Assembly (NCBI GenBank): GCA_019188255.1
Contig: JAETXT010000002.1
Location: 1-64,000, forward strand
Source of the DNA: Verticillium longisporum
Lineage: Eukaryota; Ascomycota; Sordariomycetes; Glomerellales; Plectosphaerellaceae
Direction of reading: 5' to 3'
DNA length: 64,000 nucleotides
Shown here: in pieces, positions 10,971-21,100 of the stretch
Layout of the letters: every line of letters begins with the position of its first letter
Numbering within the stretch: the first letter of the stretch is position 1
The notes under the pieces: generated by a model
What the model was told of the DNA's origin: nothing
Seen by the model: the letters and a program-made list of their open reading frames with translations, nothing else
The model's database searches: none
Position numbers and translations under genes: made by a program

Positions 10971-12760
10971 TCACTTCCTGGACCTGAACCTTGCAAGAAG
11001 TTTTCCCAACTTTGCCCGAGCAAGCGGGCTCGGGGCCTCATCAGCGGCAACGAGCCGTCGGACCAGAATGTTGTACAGGCCACCAAAGGCAAGCGCAATG
11101 GCAGTTGATGTGAAGATGATAACATTGTAAGGCATGCTAAAGTCCGGCACTGGCAAGTTGAGGAGCAACGTGGTAGTTCGCACGCTTTGGACGCGAGGGC
11201 TGATAGTCGTGATGACAGCTGCGGCAACGTCGAAACCGCGGTTCGCATCTGGTGGGTACTCGGTATAGCGAAGAATGGTCTTTTCGAACTCGTACGTCAA
11301 GAACACTGTCGAATCAGGTGGGATTCGCATGCGCAACTCCAGCTGAGTGCCTCTTGCGCGGTCGATAGCTGGGCGGTAGAAAACTTGCTCAATAATGGAC
11401 GCTTGCTGGTTGATGTTTCCATTGATGCGAGTTTCGAGCGTGTGAAGATATACCCTCATGAACCAAGGTAGCGACTCCATGTAGATGAATTCTACCTCTG
11501 TGTCAGGGCTTGGATTCGTCAGGATAGCCTGAACACCGCCACGCTCTTGTCCGTATCCCATCAAGGACCTTTCGGCGTAGATTAGAGGGGTAGGCGCGTC
11601 GACCAGCTCGGCTGGTGCTACGGCGGTCGCTTCGGCATCCAGTGCTGGCAGTATAATGTCGAACTCGCCGTCGGCATCGAACGTAAAACAACGGGAGACG
11701 CCATTCGGGTTTTTTGTCTCGTAAACCCCGCCAGAGGTGTAGACGCTTCTGGAGTCAGGGACCTCTATGCAGACCGGGGCACTTTCTGGATCGGCCAACG
11801 GACACGTGCCGGTAATGGGCCGCCCAAAAATATGTGAAAGATGCCATTCTTGGCCAGAGGCATGGCTAATGGGAAAGCAGGTGTTGTCGGCATGGTAGGG
11901 TTTGGAAGAGTCGCACTTTAAATCTTGGCTCGGAGGAGGGCGGGGAATAGGGTTCCCCTGCGGACGCTTGGAGCGCTCGACGTCAAGGACCATATCGATG
12001 GTTTGCTCAATCTCCAGCACGCATTCGCCATTTTCAGGGCACAGTGGGCGAACATCTATTGCCATGCTCTGAAAGCTAGAGTCAAACAGCTTGTGGCCGT
12101 CAAGCAGGCTCGACACACCAGCCTTGCCTTTGCATGGCAGCAGCTTCAGAAACGGTGTCAGGTTCTCCGTGCAGACGACTTCCTTTGGAAGCACACCGTG
12201 TAGCAGCCGAAGATTCGGGATGGAGTCGCTCGAGTGGTGTCCCTCCGGTTGGAAAGACATGACAGGCCGGGTAGTTCGTGTGACATCGACAAAGTTTAGG
12301 GAGGCGCAAAACAGCCCAGACAGTGCGTTCGTAAGAATCAGCCACTTCTCGTCGGCCCTGTGGTGTCGTGGTTAGCTATTGTGAAATGTCGAGTCTTGGG
12401 CAGATACTCGTACTCTTCGTCTGAACGTGCGTCCAGCCAGGCCCATAGCTCAACACCTGTGCCACCTTCTCGCTGACCCTCCCATGGTCGAGCGCCCCAA
12501 CTCTCGGCGTCCCATCGTCCCAAGCTGAATCTCAAGTGCAGCTCTTTCGTGCCAGCATGTTGAAGAATTTGCCCGAGCGACCGGGGAAAGTAACCAAAGT
12601 TTTGGGACTCGAAGTCGTGGAGTGTCGAGTTTGAACGAAAGTTGAAGCTGGCCAGCAGGGCGGAAAGCGGCAGCGGTCGAAGATTCAGTTGCTCATGGTA
12701 ACCTGCTGCAGAAACGCAGTATGATAAGGCAGACAGAAGCAGCACCGGAAGCCGACGCAT
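10971..12760 (-). CDS. gpi16: GPI transamidase subunit Gpi16/PIG-T
   Basis: Subunit of the ER GPI-transamidase complex, which replaces the C-terminal signal of precursor proteins with a GPI anchor. It is 577 residues, the usual size. Two exons, 12760-12414 and 12357-10971; the donor GTACGA splits a Glu codon and splicing gives ADEKWLILTNALSG. Visible features are a cleavable signal peptide (MRRLPVLLLSALSYCVSA), the family blocks FNFRSNSTLHDFE, LRFSLGRWDAESWGARPW and GTGVELWAW, the SLMGYGQERGGVQ region, and one C-terminal transmembrane helix (YNVIIFTSTAIALAFGGLYN) followed by a basic cytosolic tail. It is divergent from luc7 across a 329-bp shared promoter. Confidence 0.95.
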
Positions 12761-13089
12761 CGTGCTAGATCCCCAGCGAAAGTTGGTTGATCGTGGTGGG
12801 ATTGTCGAACCGCGGCTCCCTGACGTCGAGCATCGTGTCCAGTAAGGCGGGACCCCTGCCAGCCCACCAGGGGGACGAGTAGGCTGCGAAGCGGTGGGAC
12901 CCGGCAGAACTCGATTAGATAAGCCTTTTTTGCGAACCCGCAGATCCTCACAACAGGAGCTCCCGCACCCCTGGTCATCCCATGAGAAGCCGCCTATTTT
13001 AATCGCTACACCGGTCAGCGCCGTCGACAGATTCCCGCCACTTTATCGATACAGAGATAGCATTTTGCGCCTGTACACGATCAAGTAAG
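12761..13089. promoter_or_regulatory. Shared divergent promoter of gpi16 and luc7
   Basis: A 329-bp interval between two start codons pointing away from each other. No ORF of interest and no clear TATA box. Confidence 0.6.
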
Positions 13090-13965
13090 ATGGCCGCCGA
13101 ACAACGGAAGCTGCTCGAGCAGCTCATGGGCGGCTCAGCGGCGACTCGCGCCGCCCAGCTTTCCATGACGGACCCCAAGGTCTGCCGCTCCTTCATCGCC
13201 GGCACCTGTCCACACGATCTCTTCACGAACACGAAGCAAGACCTAGGCGCGTGTCCGCGGGTGCATTCAGAGGCCCTGAAGGCCGAGTATGACGCCTTGA
13301 CCGAGAAGGAGAAACAACGATACGGCTTCGACTACGATTACATGCGCGATCTACAAAAGTACATCGATGACTGCAACCGGAGGATAGACGCGGCACAGAG
13401 GAGGTTGGAAAAGACGCCCGACGAGATCAGGCAAACAAACGTGCTGGTATGGTTACCCTTGGCCCATTTTTACCGCCTCAATAAGCTAACAGTACGCCTT
13501 TCCCAGCTCAAGGGCATTTCGGAGCTTAGCTCCAGCATAAACAACGGCCTCTTGGAAGTCGAAATCTTGGGCGAGATGGGCGAAGTCTCTCGCGCCGAGG
13601 ACGAATACTATCGTGTCCGCCAAGCACAACAGACGAAGCAGGACCGCGAGCGCGAGCTCAAAGAACTATCCGACACCTCTGGACCTTCAGGTCATCAAAA
13701 ACTGCAGGTCTGCGACGTTTGCGGTGCCTATCTCAGCCGTCTCGACAACGACCGTCGCCTGGCTGATCACTTCTACGGCAAGATGCACTTGGGATATGCG
13801 CAAATGAGGAAAACATTCGATGCATTTCCCAAAGAGATGCGCGGCCGTATGCGTGCGCCCCCAATGGAAGACGACGGCATGGGCTCTGGCGGCCCGAGGG
13901 GCTCACGGGGAGGCGGCGGCGGCTATCGCGGACGAGGAAGGGGCGGATATCGCGGCGGCTGGTAA
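13090..13965 (+). CDS. luc7: U1 snRNP-associated protein Luc7
   Basis: Component of the U1 snRNP that helps select 5' splice sites. There are two exons, 13090-13446 and 13507-13965, giving 271 residues. The 60-bp intron (GTATGG...TTTCCCAG, branch GCTAAC) is a multiple of three and has no stop, so the ORF looks uninterrupted. Removing it restores the family junction QTNVL-LKGISELSSSINNGL. Visible are the N-terminal zinc finger (VCRSFIAGTCPHDLF...CPRVH), a central coiled coil, the second zinc finger (CDVCGAYLS...DHFYGKMHLGY), and a C-terminal RGG tail in place of the RS tail of animal proteins. Confidence 0.95.
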   Translation: MAAEQRKLLEQLMGGSAATRAAQLSMTDPKVCRSFIAGTCPHDLFTNTKQDLGACPRVHSEALKAEYDALTEKEKQRYGFDYDYMRDLQKYIDDCNRRIDAAQRRLEKTPDEIRQTNVLVWLPLAHFYRLNKLTVRLSQLKGISELSSSINNGLLEVEILGEMGEVSRAEDEYYRVRQAQQTKQDRERELKELSDTSGPSGHQKLQVCDVCGAYLSRLDNDRRLADHFYGKMHLGYAQMRKTFDAFPKEMRGRMRAPPMEDDGMGSGGPRGSRGGGGGYRGRGRGGYRGGW

Positions 13966-15311
13966 TGCAACTCCGAGGTGACAAAGTTGAAGCCCCATCA
14001 AAGCCATTCCGTTGTCGATACAACGCGGAGTGGGCGCGAAAAGACCACTACGACAACGACATGTCGGAGGATACCGCACGGCAGCAGGGAAACGTCTCAA
14101 TTGGCTGAAGAGCGGCCTGAGATGATGCCTGCATGTTCGGATGGCCTTTCCAGAGGGGGCCGTCTTCTGGTCAATCGTGGAGGAAGCGGGCGTCATCGTA
14201 CGTCGCGATGAGAGGTTAGAACACCCAATGATACCAATTCACTATCAGCGCGCGACTCACCACTGACTGCTCTAGTGAAGCGTAAATTGCACATGCTCTG
14301 AGCACTCACAGCTCGAACCGTGAACCAGATGTTACTGCTAGCGGCGGCATCTGTGAAGACTATCGAAGCCGGGCAGGTTACGCCACTTCCTTGCCCTTGA
14401 CCGAGGCCCAATGGACAGCATCACGGACGGTTAGTGAAGCCAGGTAGCGATGCCATCGACTCAGGTGGTAAGGTTTGCATGCTATTGTTGAGCCTGAGGA
14501 ATCATCTAACGAAAAGCACCTACAAATACTGAAGGACACATGTTATCGTGTTTCCTGAGCCGGTCGTTTGCCAGGAGGCAGCGTATGATGGATCGAGAGA
14601 TCTCAAGACTTGAGCGACTTCTTGTTTGACAGGCAGTTCTCTCGGCGGCACTACAAGTACTCCATCAGTACATTGTACATGACATGTGTCTTAACGCTAG
14701 GCTTGCCATTGTGGTAGGTAAGTTGTTGTTGTTCGCCGATGACTTTAGCCCGGCGCCGGGGTATAAGAGTTGCGCTGCCTTGTCACGCGTAGGCAAGGTT
14801 CGCACAATATCATTATGGTCAGTAGCCTAACCCATTGTGCGGTAGAGTCCTAGTAAATTAGAATCCACTTGAATTGGAAAGCTTCACATCGCCTCGTTCC
14901 TCGGACTTCGTTGCATGCCAGGCTCTTGATGTTCTGTTTCACAACGATCAATCGTATTGTTGTGCTTGTGAGGCCGTGTACGATCGCCAGCACAGTTCAC
15001 GAAAAGCGCCCGCCTCTGAAATTGACTTCTTCGCTCTTTTGCGGCATAAGAACGACACAGATTATAAATCGTGCAGCCAAATTCCCGCTAACAAGCTAGT
15101 GAAGAGCCTGGAGCATCAGTTCCCGGATTCAAGTAGAGTTCCTGGGCCGTCCTTGAAAGATGGCCGCTGCAAACCCCATCGGGATTGAACTCCTGGGCTG
15201 ACAATGATGCTGAGGTATCTGAACGTAACAATCTTGGATAGATGGCATCTTAAATCCGGGCGCAGAAATCTTGACAACGATAGCGGTAGTATTTCGGTCC
15301 CAAGCCAAGCC
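13966..15311. other. Intergenic, no gene seen
   Basis: A 1.35-kb interval between the convergent 3' ends of luc7 and the RGG protein. It has only short ORFs without recognisable family features. No tRNA boxes or repeats found. Confidence 0.55.
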
Positions 15312-16580
15312 TTACTGGTCCTTGCCTGCCAGCTTAGCATCCAGAGATTCCATCTCTTCCCCCCAGTTAAGAGGGCCCGTCGGGGAATCGGGCGAGAACT
15401 TGGAATCCACAGATGGAAGCGCCGGGAAGTCTGCCGTGTTCACGATGGGCTTGTTCGTCGCCTGCGAGGGAGTGCTCGCCGACGCGCCGGCTCCATCACG
15501 CCCGTTAAGGTTGCCACCTCGACCTCCCCGCCCGCGATTTGAACCGCCACGTCCTCTCCCTCGTCCGCGGCCCCGGTAATTTTCATCGCCAGCGAGGTCG
15601 CCCGCTCCTTGATCGACATTGTTCCTGGCATAGCGGCTCCCCGCCAGAGAATCCGCCCCCCTTGCGCCACGGATTCCACCATGCGCGCCTCGAAACTCCC
15701 TTTCCTGCTCCTGTTCTTCGATCTTGCCTTGATCCCAGCCGCCCGTCTTGTTTTCCATGGCCTTGAGCTTTCGCTCACGGTTCTTGGCTCGCTCAGCATC
15801 CATCCGCCGCCGCTCCTCCTCCCCACGTTTCCTCCGCTCAGCCTCGGCAGCCTTCTTTTTCTTTGCCTCCTCCATACCGTGGGCGTAAGCAGCGGCGTGG
15901 GTTCTCTCATCGGCCTCGGACAGTTCATGTTTGCGCGCCTTCTCGGCGCTCAGGATTGCCATCTTCTCCAGTCTCTCGGTCAACTCGCCCTCGGTGAGTT
16001 TTGTCCGCGGGTTAGCCCCCGACTTGATGCGCGATTCCGACTTGAGCGCCGTATTCTGGCCTGGCAGTGCTGCTCCCGATGATTTTTTGCCCGCGCGTGG
16101 CGCGTTTGTTCCTGCGCTGGGGCCAGTGGGAGCGGACGGAGGCGGTGCCGTGTCATTGCTCGCGCCGCCTGGCTGGGCCGCGGGGCTCGGGCTGGTGGCT
16201 TCCTGGTTTGGAGCTTCTTGGCTTGCCGTCGGCTGGCTGGCTGCCGGCGAGTTGACGGCCGGCTTCTGGTGTGTGCTCGGTTTGCTGGCGTTCGAAGGGC
16301 TGTTGGCGGCAGGCTGACATGGAGGGCGCGGGGCAGGCTTGTCGCTGTACTTTGAGTACGCCAAGCCTTTGACCACAGGTTTCGCCTTGACGGGTGCAGG
16401 CGCCGATGATCTCTCGGGCTTCCCAGCAGGAATCTCGACGGCCTCAGTCGGAGGCGCAGCTTGCGCTGGTGCTGTTACGGGCGCGAGCGGCGGAGGGACC
16501 TCGGTGACAGCATTGGTGAGGGGCTCGAAGTCGTCGGAGAACAAATCGTCGTCAGTGCGACCGCCAAACTGATCGTCCAT
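15312..16580 (-). CDS. RGG-rich probable RNA-binding protein
   Basis: Single-exon ORF of 422 residues. The start MDDQFGGRTDDDLFSDDF at 16580 is preferred over an in-frame ATG 41 codons upstream, because the added residues look like 5' UTR. It has an acidic N-terminus, a long Pro/Ala/Ser-rich disordered stretch, a Lys/Glu/Arg-rich helical coiled-coil region (KKKKAAEAERRKRGEEERR), a RGRGRGRGRGG/RGGRGG box, and a C-terminal DFPALPS motif also found in some mRNA-associated proteins. The composition suggests RNA binding or a ribosome-associated role. No catalytic domain is seen and I cannot assign a specific orthologue. Confidence 0.75.
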   Translation of the reverse strand: MDDQFGGRTDDDLFSDDFEPLTNAVTEVPPPLAPVTAPAQAAPPTEAVEIPAGKPERSSAPAPVKAKPVVKGLAYSKYSDKPAPRPPCQPAANSPSNASKPSTHQKPAVNSPAASQPTASQEAPNQEATSPSPAAQPGGASNDTAPPPSAPTGPSAGTNAPRAGKKSSGAALPGQNTALKSESRIKSGANPRTKLTEGELTERLEKMAILSAEKARKHELSEADERTHAAAYAHGMEEAKKKKAAEAERRKRGEEERRRMDAERAKNRERKLKAMENKTGGWDQGKIEEQEQEREFRGAHGGIRGARGADSLAGSRYARNNVDQGAGDLAGDENYRGRGRGRGRGGSNRGRGGRGGNLNGRDGAGASASTPSQATNKPIVNTADFPALPSVDSKFSPDSPTGPLNWGEEMESLDAKLAGKDQ

Positions 16581-17081
16581 GGCAGCTGCAATATTGAAAG
16601 TTCTATTGGATGTGGAAGGGATGGTACAGACACTGTCAGCGGCAAGGCAAGGTCCCAATGGGTTGTGGTTGTGATCCGGAGAGACGATCGAGCGCTGTCG
16701 CATTCCTCAACCCAAGCGGAAGCACATGAGATTGTAGCCCCGCCACCCATGGCAACACACGATTGGCGCGATTGGCACAACTGGAGCTCATGTGGGGTCA
16801 TGCTGTGTACTCGTTCACTGCGCCGCCGGTCTAGCCAGTGACTCACGTGATCCTGTGCATACGTCAAGCAAAGGTACCGCGCGGGTGGAAGTGGCTGAGA
16901 TTACATGCGACGAAAATGACCGATCTGAAATAAGCCTTTACAAATTACAACAGACAAACGTGCGCAAGGGGGTTAAAAGAAACATGGATCGGCCAAGTTC
17001 GAACAGACATCACAACGGACGTGCCAGCGTCCATCGCATCTTACGAAGGGTCCCTCTCATGGCCCACTGAGGGACCTCACA
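16581..17081. other. Intergenic, no gene seen
   Basis: About 500 bp holding the promoter of the RGG protein and the 3' end of the F-box gene. No notable structure. Confidence 0.55.
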
Positions 17082-18173
17082 TCAGACAGGTACACGTTCA
17101 CCACTGCCGACCCGCTCCCAGAATTTCCTCAACCGCCAGACTCGCCCGATGCCACGGCTCTGCTCCCACTGTCGCATGCCTTCTTCGCGCTGCAGCACTT
17201 GACGCTTCCAAACGGCATCGACCCACCTTCGCAGTCCATCCTTTACTTGTTCCTTTTCGATTGCTCTTCGTTTGGCCACAAGACCTGGCGCAACATGCAC
17301 GACGGCTAGCCCGGGGACACACTCGTACGGCAGGACGGCGCGCTCGACTAGAACTTCGGCAGGCGGTCTTGTGGCCAAGCGACGAGCAAGTCGGATGGAG
17401 ACGAGAGAGCGGCCCAGGCGGCGGGAGACGACTGTGGTGTTAGTGAGAAATATGGAACGTGCAATCAGGTCTGCAAGTGGAGGCCTGGTGGCTAACAGTG
17501 GTGGGAGAATAGCGCGATTGAGACGGAGGCGGTACGCGTGAAGTATTGGTGCCATCGACAGAGTTCGAAGGTGGTGATTGATCTGAGCCCAATATGTCAG
17601 TTGAGTAGGAGATGCTACAAAAACAAGACCAGGAGGGGACATGGGCCGCTGGCACACAGCGCGGCATCGGTGGGTTGCGTGTAAGTGAGCATGGGAAGAG
17701 GAAACAGCGAGAGAAAGGCGGACAGAGGTGACGAGGAGTCGACGGGGGACGGGAGTTGGAACTGTCCCAGGCGCACTGCGGGGTCAAATGCGTACCCTGG
17801 AGATGGACAACAAGTCGTTCACGTCAAGGAAGCCTAGGATGTCGAGTAAGACTTCGTTGGGCATGATCGTCAGCGATGCCTTCGCGCTCGCGGGGACTTG
17901 CTCCGTATCACGGTCTTCTGCCCCATTAGAATCAAACGAAGAGATCCAACAGTCGGTGAGCTGTGTTGCTTGCTCTGTGTACGGCAGAGGATGCGGTCGG
18001 GTATCAATGGCCTTTGAGCCGATCACTGGGTCCAACGAGGGTCGGCCGCCATCATGACCGTGGTCGCAGTGCTGAACACCTTCTGCCTCAGCCGGCGAGG
18101 GGGTGACAGCAGGGACGCTGACAAGGGTCCCAGGGGGGCTCACGAAGTGAGGGTGGGACTGCTCGGATGACAT
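17082..18173 (-). CDS. F-box protein
   Basis: Probable substrate adaptor of an SCF ubiquitin ligase, 292 residues. Two exons, 18173-17796 and 17582-17082, joined across a 213-bp intron (donor GTACGC, acceptor GGGCTCAG). The join gives LLSISRINHHLRTLSM and completes the F-box that begins MPNEVLLDILGFLDVNDLL at about residue 107. The N-terminal hundred residues are Pro/Ser-rich and probably disordered. The C-terminal part is Arg/Leu-rich and helical (RRLGRSLVSIRLARRLATRP) without recognisable WD or LRR repeats, so its substrate is unknown. The intron is long for this region. Confidence 0.8.
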
Positions 18174-21100
18174 TGCGCTGTGCCTTCGTAGAGAGAAATT
18201 GGGTCGAAAATGTTGAGAGCCGCTCGAAGCGATTGTACGATCGACTATGCAAAGTCACGACTACCAGCGTCGCCAGATATTCTTGTCTGCCGAGGCGAGA
18301 AACCAGAAAGATGCTGTGACTGACGGACGGGGACGTACTACGCGAAATCGGCGAGTAGTGTGACGCGAGACGAAAGGCAGCGCAGATTGCGAAGTCGACA
18401 GGCGCAACACGGCACGTACGCTTATGACGAACCGCGCCTCCGTTGTCACGAGCGCAGATCCTCCGTTGAGGCGCTGCAGCCGCTCTTCCAGCTGGTCCAG
18501 GTCATCCAACTGAATTTAGGTAACTGGGTGCCAGTGGTGGGGAAGTGTATTCAGGATGATGGTCGGCCGGTTTATTAGCGTTGCGATGACGGGAAAGAGG
18601 TTGCTGGAGGACCCTGGACCCAAGGCTACAGATGCCAAATGAGAGTTGAACGATGTTGGTCAGCTGGCCTCGTCATGTCACGGCACGCGCCATGACGTGC
18701 GCCAACGAGGAGCGGGGCGGGGCGGGACATACCGTGCGGGAAATACGAAGGCCAGCATGTTTTGTAGGCAGCAGGATGCTCAACGGGCACTGTGTCTCGG
18801 CATCTTTCTCGATGTTCGGTTAAGCGGCCCCCACAGTTCTATGATCTACACTCCATGGCCAAGTTTTGCCCATCGTGCATCCCGTACGGCGCACGCCGCT
18901 TTGGACATGGAACACGAAACAGCTGTGGTCACAGCAGCCGCCTGTCCGCCCGCGGCAGTCTATTTCGCTGAAGCCGCGCCTCTGGTCGCGTCTTAGGCCA
19001 TAGCTGTCACCGAAGCGTTCCCGTCCATCTTGCCCCCAAACCCACAATCAGGCCAGCTGGTGGACGCAGCAGCCAGGGCTGACCAGTTCGACGCAGGCAA
19101 GGAACAGGGACGCAGACAGCGTCGTCTCGAGATCTTAGCGTCCACGGCACACACTCGGTCCGTCCCCCTTCTCGACTCCAAGCGAACTTGCGGGCCGAAG
19201 CTTCGGCGGCTGGAATCCCGGTCAGTGTCTCTTCATTAAAAAACCCCATGCCCTGAAAGACCCCATGCCCTGCCAAGTCGAGCCAGGGGTTGGTCTATCA
19301 CCCTGCTTCGTCTAGCTCATCTCCTGCTCAGCGCCTGGACAATCACCTATTATGACAAGACTACTGTCTGGATCATCGAGTGAGTCCTCCCCCTCCCCCC
19401 ATCCCCTGAATCTTGCGATTGAGTTGGCAAGTCCCGAGACGGGGGGCAAAGCCATCACATCTGACCGACCGCAGCATGACTCGGGCTACCAGTGCACACA
19501 TGAAGTGTCACGCTCGAACCGCGCCCCTTTCTGCCTTGCTCACGAGTTGTGATGTGACCTTGTTACGAGGGCCTTGTCGCCAGTACGTATCCAAGCCTGA
19601 GTTGATGAACCCATTTCCCGCAGCCATTTCTTGGGCTGCTACGTGGAAAGCGGCAACGTCGTCATCATTATGCACCGTTTGAGATCGCACACACCATGGT
19701 CTTCCTGGCTTCCGTACAGCCCCGACTCGTCTCGTCTCGGTGTACTTGCCAGGCAACGCGACACTTGTGACCGGGGTGGGCTGTCGGGCCTTGTTGGCAT
19801 CGCTGTCATCGCCTGATTGCTGGAGGTGACTTTCAGTGAGGCATCTAGCTGCTTTTAGCTTCCCTTGCAGCGGCGCGTGCGGATATGATGTGGCATACCC
19901 TAATGATTAATGCGATTTCAGGCTCCCATGCTGAACAGCCAACAACCCGCGCAGCGGACGTGCCTCCACCAGCCAGAAAGGCCCGGGCCTGCAGTAGGTG
20001 TTCTCTTGCACGACGGGGGAAAGGGACAATGCCACTGAAGAATGGCTGTGAAAGAAGACAGTGTCAACACACAACGCCGGGAGGATGGGTCTCTGGGGCC
20101 GCCACTCAGGAGGGTGACACAACAGCACGCGCTTCACAGAATACAGCGTTTGGAGAAAAGCCCACAATCCAGATCCGGCTCCAATCCGCTCACGAAAGCT
20201 GCCGTGCTCCTTTCGACCTTTGTGGCAGACTTCCGATCCTTCCGATACGCTCTTATCATGACTTGAAAGTCTTTACATGACAGAGATTCTACTGTCGTTG
20301 TCGCCAACTGTGATGGCATGCGGCGTCGTGGAGCGGCCGCCCTTTGAGGCCCGATGCGCCAACCAATCACTCCGCATAGCGCCCTCCCATGCGGCTGTAC
20401 CAGAAACACGACCCAATACTCAGACACGGGTCTCCTGCCGACGCATTCTTTTCGTGGTCTCTCTTATCAATCGAGTCGAACGCACGGCTTCCAATGTCAG
20501 ACTCATGGCACTGGCCCCTGCAAGTGGCCTAAAATATGCCAGCTAGAGCACGGAAGAGCGCAAGCGGTAACGTCCTGCGGGAGATCGACATGTCACAGTC
20601 GCCAATTGTGCGAATACAACCGCCAATATTGTCCAATCACCACGTGCACGGTTCAACGCCAAATAGAAGATTGAAGAACTTGCTGCCCGTCATTGGACAT
20701 ATATGCAGCTTGCGGCAGAGCATGTCCAATGGTTGGTCGACGACAGATGCATTCCACAGGTTTCCTCCCACATGATCCACGAATCCGGGTTTGCTCCTCT
20801 CTATCAATTTGTGCATCTCATGGCTCATGGCGGCATAGCAATGAGTTCAGATATACCCACCGCCTGGCCTTGTCGTGCGCTTTCCTAAGTTCACAAAGTA
20901 GATCAACCTACCCGATGCAAAGCGAACAATGTTGTGACTGCGAGACAGGTTGTGAGCGAGCACCTTTTGGAGACGATAAATGCAAACTACGACAGACCAA
21001 CTGGGCGACCAGGCATGTGACTGGCTCAAAAATCCCTTTATTCTAGCTTCTTGACTGGGCCCGAGAGTCCTACACTTAGCCAACGTGCCATTTCTGTTTC

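Noticed and set aside
15539..16317. Plus-strand ORFs up to 157 codons opposite the RGG protein
   Set aside because: Shadows of the real minus-strand gene, with biased composition mirrored from its Arg/Gly and Ala/Pro codons.
18261..18509. Minus-strand ORF beginning MDDLDQLEERLQRLNGG
   Set aside because: The first 30 residues look protein-like, but the rest reads like intron and no further exon could be found; too weak to list as a gene.
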